A DNA stretch of 64,000 bases from the NCBI RefSeq assembly GCF_003313325.1, contig NZ_QMHQ01000001.1, positions 992,001 through 1,056,000 of the forward strand, given 5' to 3'. This document shows, one piece after another, positions 17,760 through 26,625 of the stretch. The translations under genes and the position numbers were made by a program. Within the stretch, counting starts at the first letter, position 1. Each line of letters opens with the position of its first letter. Under the pieces are notes generated by a model. The model saw only the letters and a list, made by a program, of their open reading frames with translations. It was not told the DNA's origin and searched no databases. The DNA is from Pedobacter namyangjuensis. Its GTDB lineage: Bacteria > Bacteroidota > Bacteroidia > Sphingobacteriales > Sphingobacteriaceae.

Positions 17760-18914
17760 ATGATTATCAAGCGTCATATACATCGATTAATCTTTCTCTC
17801 ATGCATCGTTACAATACTTATTTTAGCTGCGTGTAAAGATTCCTTTGAACCAAATGTAACTTCATTTAATAGTAATTTGTTGGTGGTAGAAGGTTTAATT
17901 AATGCAGGTTCCGACTCAACTAAATTCAAGCTTAGCAGAACCGTTGTAGTTGCAGAAAAGAATGTCGGTAACCCCGAAACTGGTGCAACAGTTGCGATAG
18001 AAAGCGAATCAAATGAGTTATTACCTTTGGTTGAGTTAAGCAGTCAAAAAGGAACCTACGCCTCACCAGGGTTAAATCTAAACGCAACAAAAAAATATCG
18101 CCTAAATATTAAAACACTTAATGGTAGCATCTATGTGTCAGACTATGTTGAGGTAAAAATTAGTCCTGAAATAGAGCAGGTAGGCTGGGACGTAAAAACC
18201 GATGAATTGCAGTTGTTCGCTAATACCAAAGACGCTAGTAATAACACACGTTATTACCGTTGGGAGTATGAGGAAACATGGATATTTTACTCGAAATTTT
18301 ATTCTGTGCTTTTTTGGAATGGCACCGCGTTACAATCTAGGACGCCAGACAACTACGTTTACCAATGTTGGGGAAATGAAAAGTCCAACAAAATAATTTT
18401 GGGCTCTTCGGCAAAGCTGAGTGCTGATGTAATTTTTAAGCAACCGATAACCAATATTCCATCTAATTCCGAAAAGCTAGGTGAGCGATACAGCATTCTA
18501 GTAAAACAATATGCCTTAAGCAAAGAAGCTTACGAGTTTTGGCAGAACCTGAAAAAAAATACCGAGAGCTTAGGATCTATTTTCGATGTACAACCATCAC
18601 AACTTACCGGAAATATTCGTAACCTAAATAATGCAAATGAGCCTGTAATAGGTTACGTAAGTGCCGGCTCCGTATCTACTAAAAGAGTATACGTAAATAA
18701 AGCAGACGTGCCAAACTTTAGAGTAGAACCTGACAGAGTTTGCATAGAACCTCTATTGGTTGTAGAGGTGTCAGGATCCGATTACCGAACAACTTTTAGT
18801 GGCGGGTTTAATGTTCCAATTGAAGAATTTGGAGCTGGAGTATATGCCTCTAGTAGAGCGTGCGTAGACTGCACGCTTAGAGGTACAAATAAAAAACCTA
18901 CATTTTGGCAATAA
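17760..18914 (+). CDS. DUF4249-family lipoprotein
   Basis: 384 residues with a lipoprotein signal (ILILAAC25, then KDSFEP). The early NLLVVEGLINAG segment and the C-terminal CVDCTLRGTNKKPTFW fit DUF4249, a Bacteroidota family usually found next to TonB receptors. The paired Cys in CVDC is a regular feature of its end. It may act as a surface partner of the receptor encoded 2 bp upstream, by analogy with SusD, but no function is established to my knowledge. The next gene starts 6 bp downstream. Confidence 0.85.
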   Translation: MIIKRHIHRLIFLSCIVTILILAACKDSFEPNVTSFNSNLLVVEGLINAGSDSTKFKLSRTVVVAEKNVGNPETGATVAIESESNELLPLVELSSQKGTYASPGLNLNATKKYRLNIKTLNGSIYVSDYVEVKISPEIEQVGWDVKTDELQLFANTKDASNNTRYYRWEYEETWIFYSKFYSVLFWNGTALQSRTPDNYVYQCWGNEKSNKIILGSSAKLSADVIFKQPITNIPSNSEKLGERYSILVKQYALSKEAYEFWQNLKKNTESLGSIFDVQPSQLTGNIRNLNNANEPVIGYVSAGSVSTKRVYVNKADVPNFRVEPDRVCIEPLLVVEVSGSDYRTTFSGGFNVPIEEFGAGVYASSRACVDCTLRGTNKKPTFWQ

Positions 18915-18920
18915 CATACC

Positions 18921-21272
18921 ATGAAAATATTTAGCCGATTTTTTATTACTGCACTGTTAATGTCATTTGCTTTTGCGGGCAAGAGTCAGTTTTTGAAGGA
19001 AATTGAAAGTGATTTTATCAAATATAAAGCGAATAATTTTCAGGAAAAGATATTTCTACATACCGATAAAGAAAATTATATCAGTGGAGAGATACTTTGG
19101 CTAAAGGCGTACCTCGTAAATGATGTTGATGGAAAACCTGCGGATTTAAGTAAAGTTTGCTACATCGAGCTTGTTGATAAAGAAAATACACCGGTAGAAC
19201 AGGTAAAAATCTTGTTGAAAAACGGATCTGGTAACGGCTCAATCTTAGTAAACAGTTTTTATAAAAGTGGTGTATACAAATTAAGAGCCTATACCAATTG
19301 GATGAAGAATTATGGTGAAAATTTTTATTATGAAAAGACAATCACCCTTATCAACCCTAGCCTAGCTCCCGAAAAGCCATTAATTGCCAACAGTAATTTA
19401 ATTTTGCAATTCTTTCCAGAAGGTGGAAACTTAGTTGCAGGATTAAATGGGGTAGTGGGAATAAAATGCGTTGATAATTTTGGCTTTGGCGTGGATGTTC
19501 AAGGAGCAATTGTTAACCAAAAAAATGATACAATTGCCAAGTTCGACACCTTTAAATTTGGTATCGGTAGGTTTAGTTTTACTCCCAAAGAGAATGAGGT
19601 TTACCGAGTTGTGGTTAACTCTTCTAAAAACTACGCTGTTAAATCGTTTCCTACTGTTCAAAAAGTAGGTTACACCATCGCCTTAAAAGGCTCTGCAACA
19701 GAAATAGACATTAATGTTGCCAATAATTTAGGAATTACAAAATCCTATTTAGTTATTCACAATGGCGGAACTGTGCAACTGAGTAAGGAATTAGCTTTTG
19801 AAAGAGGCAAAGCTACATTAAAGCTTAATCAAAATCAGCTGGCGGAAGGGGTGTCCAATATTACGCTCTTCAATGAAAACGGTATCCCAATTGCCGAGCG
19901 ACTATATTTTAAACACCCTAAAAACTATTTAAAATTAGAGGTTAAAAGCGATAAACTAAATTATGGCCTTCGGGAAAAAGTTAGTGTAGACTTTAGTGTT
20001 GCCCACAATAAACCAGTTAAAAATTTTGATTTTTCAGTATCAATTGCTAAAATCGACGAAAACGAGATGTTGGGTTTAGAAAACATTATCTCGAGCAATA
20101 TACTAACTTCGGCCTTAAAAGGCAGAGTTCAATCTCCAGCATTTTATCTGCAAAATAGCACAGAAAGTAACATAGCGCTTGATAATTTGCTAATTACACA
20201 GGGATGGCGCAGGTTTAATTTTAATGATCTGAAAGAAAAGAAACCTGTACTTAAATTCTTGCCAGAATATAGCGGGCACATCATTACTGGTAATATAGTT
20301 AAGCCAAATGGTACACCTATAAAATATGAAGATCTTTTTTTGGCTGTACCCGGCAAACGTTTACAGTTTTATCAAACTGTTAGTGATTCCATCGGTAAGT
20401 TTGTGTTTAACACCCAAGATTTTTATGATGCCAACGAAATTGTGGTTGTAAACAAAAGTATGGATACCACGGCGAAAATCTCCTTATATTCCCCGTTTTC
20501 GAATCAATATAGTCTTTCAGAAAATAACTATCTAAACACTAAAAAGCTAAGTGCAGAAAAAATACAGGATGCCAGTTTTCAGATTCAGGTTTATGGAAAT
20601 TTTTTTAAACAAGAGTTAAATGGTTTAACATCAACAATTATAGATACAACTAATTTTTATGGCAAGGCATACAATACGTATGTGTTCAATAATTACGAGC
20701 GCTTTAATACCATGGAAGAAAGTTTTAGGGAATTTGTTAAAGAAACATTTGTCTCAAAAACTTCTAACGGCTATCAAATTAGACTTTTAGCAAATGATGT
20801 TCCGTTGCAGGGAAATCCGCTAGTATTATTAGACGGTGTACCTTATTTTAATATGAATAAAGTAATGCAAATAGATCCAACAAAAATTGCAAAATTAGAG
20901 ATTGTACCCGCGTCATACCAATTAGGGTCTTCGCTATTTGATGGAATTATAAGTTTATCAAGTTATAAAACAACCTTAGCAAACGTCGATATTAGCCCCA
21001 ATGCTTTGGTATTAGATTATAACGGCTTGCAAAGCCAGCGGGAATTTTATTCGCCGAACTATGACATCGATTTTGAGCTAAAAAATACCTTGCCGGATTT
21101 TAGAAGCACGCTATATTGGAACCCGAAGATAGCGCTAGATGAAAATTCAAAGGCGAAGCTTGATTTTTTTACTTCCGACTTAACAGGTACCTATATTGGT
21201 GTTTTGAACGGAATAGATGGTGATGGTTTGCTTGGAACTAGTTTTTTCACTTTTAAAGTCGATAAAAGATAA
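18921..21272 (+). CDS. Large secreted protein with MG2-like N-terminus and TonB-plug-like C-terminal segment
   Basis: 783 residues with a signal peptide (ends near GKSQ23). Residues ~40-130 (KIFLHTDKENYISGEILWLKAYL, STR-like beta pattern) resemble the MG2 domain of alpha-2-macroglobulins. Further beta-sandwich segments follow, including a carboxypeptidase-regulatory-like stretch near 450-520. At ~633-683 PLVLLDGVPYF...IAKLEIVPASY...GIISLSSYK lines up with the plug of the SusC protein in this window (PLFVVDGIPYGG...IASLDVLKDAS...GVVLITTKRG). No transmembrane barrel follows: only ~100 residues remain. It is the last gene of the tight four-gene operon. Its role is unknown; interaction with the receptor's periplasmic face is a guess. 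Confidence 0.78.
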   Translation: MKIFSRFFITALLMSFAFAGKSQFLKEIESDFIKYKANNFQEKIFLHTDKENYISGEILWLKAYLVNDVDGKPADLSKVCYIELVDKENTPVEQVKILLKNGSGNGSILVNSFYKSGVYKLRAYTNWMKNYGENFYYEKTITLINPSLAPEKPLIANSNLILQFFPEGGNLVAGLNGVVGIKCVDNFGFGVDVQGAIVNQKNDTIAKFDTFKFGIGRFSFTPKENEVYRVVVNSSKNYAVKSFPTVQKVGYTIALKGSATEIDINVANNLGITKSYLVIHNGGTVQLSKELAFERGKATLKLNQNQLAEGVSNITLFNENGIPIAERLYFKHPKNYLKLEVKSDKLNYGLREKVSVDFSVAHNKPVKNFDFSVSIAKIDENEMLGLENIISSNILTSALKGRVQSPAFYLQNSTESNIALDNLLITQGWRRFNFNDLKEKKPVLKFLPEYSGHIITGNIVKPNGTPIKYEDLFLAVPGKRLQFYQTVSDSIGKFVFNTQDFYDANEIVVVNKSMDTTAKISLYSPFSNQYSLSENNYLNTKKLSAEKIQDASFQIQVYGNFFKQELNGLTSTIIDTTNFYGKAYNTYVFNNYERFNTMEESFREFVKETFVSKTSNGYQIRLLANDVPLQGNPLVLLDGVPYFNMNKVMQIDPTKIAKLEIVPASYQLGSSLFDGIISLSSYKTTLANVDISPNALVLDYNGLQSQREFYSPNYDIDFELKNTLPDFRSTLYWNPKIALDENSKAKLDFFTSDLTGTYIGVLNGIDGDGLLGTSFFTFKVDKR

Positions 21273-21345
21273 TGTCGCGTTATTTTTATAATTTGCCAGC
21301 CATTTGATTGTTTAATATTTCACTCGTAATTCGGTCATTTTAATT

Positions 21346-22008
21346 ATGAAACATTTAAAATTTATTTTCCTTTTCGTTTTTGCATTTACAGCTTTACAAG
21401 CGCAAGAAAAAGCGCCTTTTTACAACGATATTCAGCAGTTTAAAAAACAGGATAGTATAAAGTTTCCGGCTAAAAATGCAGTTTTGCTGATCGGGAGTTC
21501 TACATTTACCATGTGGAAAGACGTACAAAGTTATTTCCCAAAACATACCATTATTAATCGCGGGTTTGGTGGATCTTCATTACCAGATGTAATTAACTAT
21601 GTTGGCGATGTGGTTTATCCGTACCAACCGAAACAAGTGGTTATTTACTGCGGCGAAAACGATTTCATGGTAGCAGGCGGTATAGATCCAAAAACCGTTG
21701 CCGATAGGGCGAAAAATCTTATCCAATTGATTCGGGCAAAATATCCTAAAGTGCCCATTGCTTATATTTCTATCAAGCCGAGTCCATCGCGAGAATCATT
21801 TGTACCTAAAATGGTTGAAGCAAACCAGCTGATTGAGCGAATGCTGAAAGAGTTTCCGAAAACTGTTGTTTATATCAACACGTTTAATGGGATGCTAAAT
21901 GAAGATGGATCTATAAAAACAGATATTTTTATTGGCGATAACTTGCACATGAATGCAAAAGGTTATGCTATTTGGCAAAAAATTATGGAGCCTTATTTGC
22001 TGAAATAA
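21346..22008 (+). CDS. SGNH/GDSL-type hydrolase, secreted
   Basis: 220 residues with a signal peptide (ends near LQAQ20). SGNH blocks are complete: VLLIGSSTF (nucleophile Ser52), NRGFGGSS (Gly76), GEND (Asn105) and DNLHMNAKGY (Asp198, His201). Members of this family are esterases or lysophospholipase-like enzymes, often acting on acetylated glycans. It lies 73 bp after the MG2/plug gene and could be the end of that operon. Its stop codon directly abuts the stop of the convergent response-regulator gene at 22009, with no terminator between. The substrate cannot be assigned. Confidence 0.87.
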   Translation: MKHLKFIFLFVFAFTALQAQEKAPFYNDIQQFKKQDSIKFPAKNAVLLIGSSTFTMWKDVQSYFPKHTIINRGFGGSSLPDVINYVGDVVYPYQPKQVVIYCGENDFMVAGGIDPKTVADRAKNLIQLIRAKYPKVPIAYISIKPSPSRESFVPKMVEANQLIERMLKEFPKTVVYINTFNGMLNEDGSIKTDIFIGDNLHMNAKGYAIWQKIMEPYLLK

Positions 22009-22752
22009 TTAGATGTCAAATTTTTCTCTAAGCATTTCGCTGTTAGATCGGCTCGAAGTTACTTTGGTTTCATTTTGATTGTTTAGCACAAAAACTAAAG
22101 CACCGTTAAAACCTTTTCTAATTTCTTTAATGTAATCGACATTGATAATGTCACTCCTGTGGATTCGCAGAAACTCCTCAGGAAGTTTCGTTTCTAAGGT
22201 TGATAAAGTGAAGTCCGTGAGGTGCTTTTTCCCATCAACCGTGTGCAAAAAAACATATTTGTCTTCAGCTTGTATATGTACTATTTCGTTAACCTTAACT
22301 AGTAATATTTTGTCGCCCAGCTTTATGGTAAGTGTTTTCACTGCTTTTTTGCCTTGTATTTGGCGTAACAAATCCTCCAACGGAATTTGTGCCGGAGCTA
22401 AACTGGTTTGTCTTAGCTTTTTTATCGTTTTATCTAACCTTTCAATCTCTATAGGTTTTAACAAATAATCTATTGATCCTTCTTCAAAAGCCTTAATCGC
22501 GTACTGATCGTATGCTGTAATAAATACTACTTTCGGATGATGCTTTAATTTTGCCAACATTTCAAATCCGTTCAAAATGGGCATTTCTATATCTAAAAAA
22601 ATCAGATCAGGTTTAAGGAACTCTATTTTTTCCAGCCCATCTTCGCCATTTGAGGCTTCCTCAATTATTTCAACCTCATCGTATTCTTTTAACAATCTTT
22701 TTATACGCTGTCTAGCTAGTTGTTCGTCGTCAATTATTATCGTCTTCCACAT
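22009..22752 (-). CDS. LytTR-family response regulator
   Basis: 247 residues. The receiver domain (1-120) has the acidic IDDEQ pocket, the phosphoacceptor Asp54 (LIFLDIEMP) and the conserved Lys in YLLKPI. The LytTR DNA-binding domain covers ~140-245 (VNEIVHIQAEDKYVFLHT, FLRIHRSDIINVDYI). It is encoded 5 bp after the LytS-type kinase gene, so the pair forms one two-component system. Targets are not evident in the window. Confidence 0.95.
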   Translation of the reverse strand: MWKTIIIDDEQLARQRIKRLLKEYDEVEIIEEASNGEDGLEKIEFLKPDLIFLDIEMPILNGFEMLAKLKHHPKVVFITAYDQYAIKAFEEGSIDYLLKPIEIERLDKTIKKLRQTSLAPAQIPLEDLLRQIQGKKAVKTLTIKLGDKILLVKVNEIVHIQAEDKYVFLHTVDGKKHLTDFTLSTLETKLPEEFLRIHRSDIINVDYIKEIRKGFNGALVFVLNNQNETKVTSSRSNSEMLREKFDI

Positions 22753-22757
22753 AATGA

Positions 22758-23825
22758 TTAATTAAAAGGTATAGTGATTTTGATGTGTTTTTCGGAATCG
22801 TTATTAAGCTGTACGTCATAGCCTTCTTTATAAAGTAATTGCAATTTATTAAAGGTGCTTTGCAATCCATAACCGGCATTTAGCTCCGCGGGGAATGCGT
22901 GGCCATTATCATAAATATAAATTACCATTCTACCTGCTTCCTGCGTAAGATTTACTTTTAAATGTCCGTTTTCCCGCACATCTTTTAAGCCGTGTTTAAG
23001 CGAGTTTTCTACCAATGGCTGTAGTAAAAAACGCGGGATTAATTTCTCGTTCAATCCTTCATCAACTTCTATTTTAAAGTCTATTCTGTTGCCGAATCTA
23101 ACCTTTTCTATTGCCAAATAAGTGTTTAAAATTTCAACTTCTTCTTTAACCGTACAAAAGTTTTCTTGCATCGTATTTACGCTATGCCTAAAGAGTTTGG
23201 AGAGTTTCAAGGTCATGTCTTCTGCCTTGTCTGGGTCTTCGTGAATTAAGCTTACAATGGAGTTTAAAGCATTGTATAAAAAATGAGGATTAATTTTAGA
23301 TTGTAATGTCTGAAGTTCAGCTTCGGTTTTAAGCTGGTTTAGTTTAATCAAGTCTAGTTCTTTAGCATTTAGCTTAGCTTGGATACTTTTTTGCTGCAGC
23401 TGATAAATTAAAATAAGTGTTCCAATAATTAATGAAAATAGGGTGGAGAATTTATAATCGTTAAAATGGGATAGAAATTGAAATTTTATATCGAAGATAA
23501 ATGACACAATTAAATAAGAAAGCTCGATTCCAATTAAGGTGCCCAGTAGGTTGCACGCGTAAAAAATAAGAATGAATTTCCAGAAACTGGTTTTGTCTAT
23601 GGCAAAGTATACATGTACAAATGCAATAACATTTCTAATGCTTAAGGTAATAAATAAACTGAAAAGGATATTTAATGCGACATGTCTTAGCAAAATTTCT
23701 TTCGAACTTACGATAGCAGTAAAAGCGCTCAAGAACAAACCAACACCAATGCCGATTAATGCATATTTAGCGTTACTTTTTAACCAATTGTTTTCGCTGG
23801 TAAATAATTTGTTTGATGTATGCAT
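22758..23825 (-). CDS. LytS-type sensor histidine kinase
   Basis: 355 residues with four predicted membrane helices in the first ~145 residues and a short coiled linker (KLNAKELDLIKLNQLKTEAELQ). The PF06580-type His box is QSKINPHFLYNALNS with His181, followed by a HATPase region (PRFLLQPLVENSLKHG; YIYDNGHAF; GYGLQSTFNKLQ). There is no large sensory domain, so the membrane part or a partner may sense the signal. It is transcribed ahead of its LytTR regulator with a 5-bp gap. A TAnnTTTG-type motif lies just upstream at 23848-23855 on the minus strand. Confidence 0.94.
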   Translation of the reverse strand: MHTSNKLFTSENNWLKSNAKYALIGIGVGLFLSAFTAIVSSKEILLRHVALNILFSLFITLSIRNVIAFVHVYFAIDKTSFWKFILIFYACNLLGTLIGIELSYLIVSFIFDIKFQFLSHFNDYKFSTLFSLIIGTLILIYQLQQKSIQAKLNAKELDLIKLNQLKTEAELQTLQSKINPHFLYNALNSIVSLIHEDPDKAEDMTLKLSKLFRHSVNTMQENFCTVKEEVEILNTYLAIEKVRFGNRIDFKIEVDEGLNEKLIPRFLLQPLVENSLKHGLKDVRENGHLKVNLTQEAGRMVIYIYDNGHAFPAELNAGYGLQSTFNKLQLLYKEGYDVQLNNDSEKHIKITIPFN

Positions 23826-23847
23826 TTTTAGCTTATTTCTTCAACAT

Positions 23848-23855
23848 CAAAAATA
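23848..23855 (-). promoter_or_regulatory. Possible -7 element of the LytS/LytTR unit
   Basis: Read on the minus strand this is TATTTTTG, an exact fit to the Bacteroidota -7 consensus TAnnTTTG, 23 bp before the kinase start. No good TTTG -33 box was found at the expected distance. Confidence 0.38.
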
Positions 23856-23993
23856 GGCCTTAAATATATTTGTTGATAGTTTTTCTGACAGTTGGTAGAA
23901 AATATAGGTTAGAAGGGAAATTATTGGAAACGGTTGGTTTTTGTCGATGTAGAAAAACTAGCAAAATCTAAATGGAATTGCTAATTTTACGAC

Positions 23994-24308
23994 GTGAAAA
24001 ATCTCGGCATCTTTTATATCATCTTTATGGTTTTGCTAACAGCAATGCCTTGCAGCGATGAAGCCGAATTACGTAACGAAACTAGCATAGAAATTGCTCA
24101 TATTTCAGCCGATGATCATACCGGTTGCACAGAAACCTGTTCGCCTATTTGTGCCTGCGCCTGTTGCGGACAAAACGTAGTACAAAATAACTTTGTACAA
24201 CTAGAAGTTAACATACCTATTATTGTTGGGAGTAAAGTATCTACCTTAACTTGTTTACGTTTAAAACAACGATCTAATAACATCTGGCAGCCGCCAAAAT
24301 TGGCTTAA
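23994..24308 (+). CDS. Small Cys-rich secreted protein (DUF6660-like), partner of downstream TonB receptor
   Basis: 104 residues, using a GTG start; the nearest upstream ATG (23972) is in another frame. The N-terminus is a signal-like hydrophobic stretch (LGIFYIIFMVLLTAMPC). The centre has a dense cysteine cluster, CTETCSPICACACC, preceded by an acidic and His-containing segment (HISADDHTGC), which suggests metal binding. I recall similar small proteins ahead of TonB receptors in Flavobacteriia and Sphingobacteriia. The receptor gene follows after 87 bp. A role in metal capture or sensing is inference. Confidence 0.72.
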   Translation: MKNLGIFYIIFMVLLTAMPCSDEAELRNETSIEIAHISADDHTGCTETCSPICACACCGQNVVQNNFVQLEVNIPIIVGSKVSTLTCLRLKQRSNNIWQPPKLA

Positions 24309-24395
24309 TCTTTTATACGGTTTAAACACATCGGCAGTATGGCTGATGGCTTTTACCTAAACTAATTTTTAGATTAAATCGATTATAGTAAATCA

Positions 24396-26567
24396 ATGAA
24401 AAAATATTTATTGTTAGTGCTTGCATTATTTGCAAGTAGCTTAACTTTTGCACAAAATATCTGGAAAGCCCAAGTATTGGATGTGCATTCTAAAGCGCCA
24501 ATCGCTGGCGCAACGGCAACAATTAAAGGCACACAACTAGGTGCCAAATCAGACGAAAAAGGTTTGTTAACAATTGGAAATATTCCTAATGGAGAGCAAA
24601 TTATTTTAATCAACTATATTGGTTTTGAGACAAAAACCTACACTGTAAAGTTCCCCTTAACCCAGTTAGAACCAGAGCAGGTTCTGCTAGAAGAGCAGGA
24701 AGATGATTTGGAAATGGTTGTCGTTTCTTCAACACGTAGCTCTAGAAGTATACAAGATATACCCACCAGAGTTGAGTTTATTGCAGGCGAGGAATTGGAA
24801 GAAAAAGCCAATATGAAACCTGGCGATATTCGTATGGTTTTGAGTGAGAGCACCGGCATACAAGTGCAACAAACATCTGCAACATCGGCAAATGCAGCTA
24901 TCAGAATTCAGGGTCTAGATGGTAGGTACACGCAAATTTTAAAGGATGGATTTCCGCTTTATTCTGGTGCAGCAAGTGGCTTAGGCTTATTGCAAATTGC
25001 TCCTTTAGATTTACGCCAAGTTGAGGTAATTAAAGGTTCTGCGTCTACCTTATATGGCGGTGGAGCAATTGCTGGCTTGGTTAATTTAATTTCTAAAACG
25101 CCCACAAAAGAACGAGAACTAAGCTTTCATTTTGATGGAACCGATGCGCTAGGCTTAACCTTAAATGGTTTTTACGCAAAGCGGAATGAAAAAGTTGGCA
25201 CAACATTATTTGCATCTTACCAAAATAATGCCTCTTATGATCCTGCAGGGATAGATTTTTCTGCGATTCCAAAATCAGAGCGTTTTACTTTTAACCCTAA
25301 ATTTTTCTATTATCCTACAGAAAAAACAACATTGGTGTTTGGCATTAACAGCACCTTTGAAGATAGGATAGGAGGCGATATGCATTTTATTGATGGCAAA
25401 GGCGATGCTACGCATAGTTATTTTGAACAAAATAAAACGAAACGTATTAGTTCGCAATTTTCTTTAGATCATGCTTTTGGAAAGTGTAGCCATTTTACCG
25501 TTAAAAATAGTGTAAGTTATTTTAACAGAGAACTTAGTACACCTGGCTACGCCTTTGATGGCACGCAATATGCCACATTTTCTGAGGCAACTTATGCTAA
25601 TCATGGCGAAATAATGGAGTGGGTTGCAGGCGTAAATTTATGGACCGACAGTTTTAAAGAGCCTAAAAATTCATCCGCTTTGCGTAATTATAACCAAACC
25701 ACCTTTGGGGCTTTTGTGCAAAATAATTATAAGGCTAACGAATGGTTAACCATAGAAGCTGGTATGCGAGCCGATCATGTTGTAGATTATGGGTTTGCTT
25801 TTTTACCTCGACTTTCGGCACTGTTTAAAATTAGCCCACAGGTTACGTCTAGGATAGGAGGTGGATTAGGTTATAAAGCGCCAACAATTTTTACCGAAGA
25901 TAGTGAACGTATCCAATACAGAGATGTTTTAGCTATAAGCCCTCAAAACAACAAGTTAGAGAAAAGTTATGGCGCAAATTGGGATGTAAATTACCGCACC
26001 GCTTTATTTAACGAAAATGTTTCTTTCTCTATAAATCAGTTGTTTTTCTATACGCACTTACAAAATCCATTGCAAATGGTGCAGTTGCCAAGCGGAAGTT
26101 ATCAATTTGTTAATGGTGCAGGAAATTTGGCGACGAAAGGCACTGAAACCAATATTAAATTAGGCTACAAAGATTTTAAATTGTTTTTAGGTTACACTTA
26201 TACCGATGCGAAGAGAAACGAAAATGGGCTCTCTATATTGAATCCGCTTACAGCAAAACATCGTATTAATTCTGTATTAATGTACGAAGTGCATGATGAG
26301 TGGAAACTTGGATTGGAAGCTTACACCTTTAGCAAACAATTGTTAAATGACGGAACTTACGGTAAAAACTATGTTATTACAGGATTTATGGCAGAGAAAC
26401 TCTGGAAGAGATTCTCGATCTACGTAAATTTTGAAAACTTTGTAGATACCAGACAAACACGTTTCGATAGCATTTACACCGGGCCGCAAAACAATCCGCA
26501 GTTTAAGGATATTTACGCACCACTTGATGGATTTGTAATGAATGGAGGAATTAAATTCCGATTGTAA
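24396..26567 (+). CDS. TonB-dependent outer membrane receptor, probable metal or metal-chelate uptake
   Basis: 723 residues. A signal peptide (ends near FAQ20) is followed by a carboxypeptidase-regulatory-like domain (~21-105), a plug (~115-225) with RSIQDIPTRVEFIAGEEL, IRIQGLDGRYTQILKDGFPLYSG and a GSASTLYGGGAIAGLVNLI motif, then a barrel ending in GGIKFRL. The plug motifs are of the colicin/siderophore receptor type, not the SusC type. Together with the Cys-rich protein encoded upstream, this points to a metal or metal complex as substrate, but sequence alone does not tell which. A terminator follows at 26589-26625. Confidence 0.88.
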   Translation: MKKYLLLVLALFASSLTFAQNIWKAQVLDVHSKAPIAGATATIKGTQLGAKSDEKGLLTIGNIPNGEQIILINYIGFETKTYTVKFPLTQLEPEQVLLEEQEDDLEMVVVSSTRSSRSIQDIPTRVEFIAGEELEEKANMKPGDIRMVLSESTGIQVQQTSATSANAAIRIQGLDGRYTQILKDGFPLYSGAASGLGLLQIAPLDLRQVEVIKGSASTLYGGGAIAGLVNLISKTPTKERELSFHFDGTDALGLTLNGFYAKRNEKVGTTLFASYQNNASYDPAGIDFSAIPKSERFTFNPKFFYYPTEKTTLVFGINSTFEDRIGGDMHFIDGKGDATHSYFEQNKTKRISSQFSLDHAFGKCSHFTVKNSVSYFNRELSTPGYAFDGTQYATFSEATYANHGEIMEWVAGVNLWTDSFKEPKNSSALRNYNQTTFGAFVQNNYKANEWLTIEAGMRADHVVDYGFAFLPRLSALFKISPQVTSRIGGGLGYKAPTIFTEDSERIQYRDVLAISPQNNKLEKSYGANWDVNYRTALFNENVSFSINQLFFYTHLQNPLQMVQLPSGSYQFVNGAGNLATKGTETNIKLGYKDFKLFLGYTYTDAKRNENGLSILNPLTAKHRINSVLMYEVHDEWKLGLEAYTFSKQLLNDGTYGKNYVITGFMAEKLWKRFSIYVNFENFVDTRQTRFDSIYTGPQNNPQFKDIYAPLDGFVMNGGIKFRL

Positions 26568-26588
26568 ACGGGAAACAGAAGAGAATGG

Positions 26589-26625
26589 AAAAAGGCGCAG
26601 ATTTTAAAATTCTGCGCCTTTTTTT
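26589..26625. terminator. Bidirectional rho-independent terminator
   Basis: Stem AAGGCGCAGA (26592-26601) with TCTGCGCCTT (26611-26620), an A-run on the left and a T-run on the right, between the convergent TonB receptor and desaturase genes. Its T-run overlaps the end of the desaturase gene by two bases. Confidence 0.85.

Noticed and set aside
22142..22468. Plus-strand frame of 108 codons
   Set aside because: Antisense to the LytTR regulator, with no domain or signal; the regulator is clearly real.
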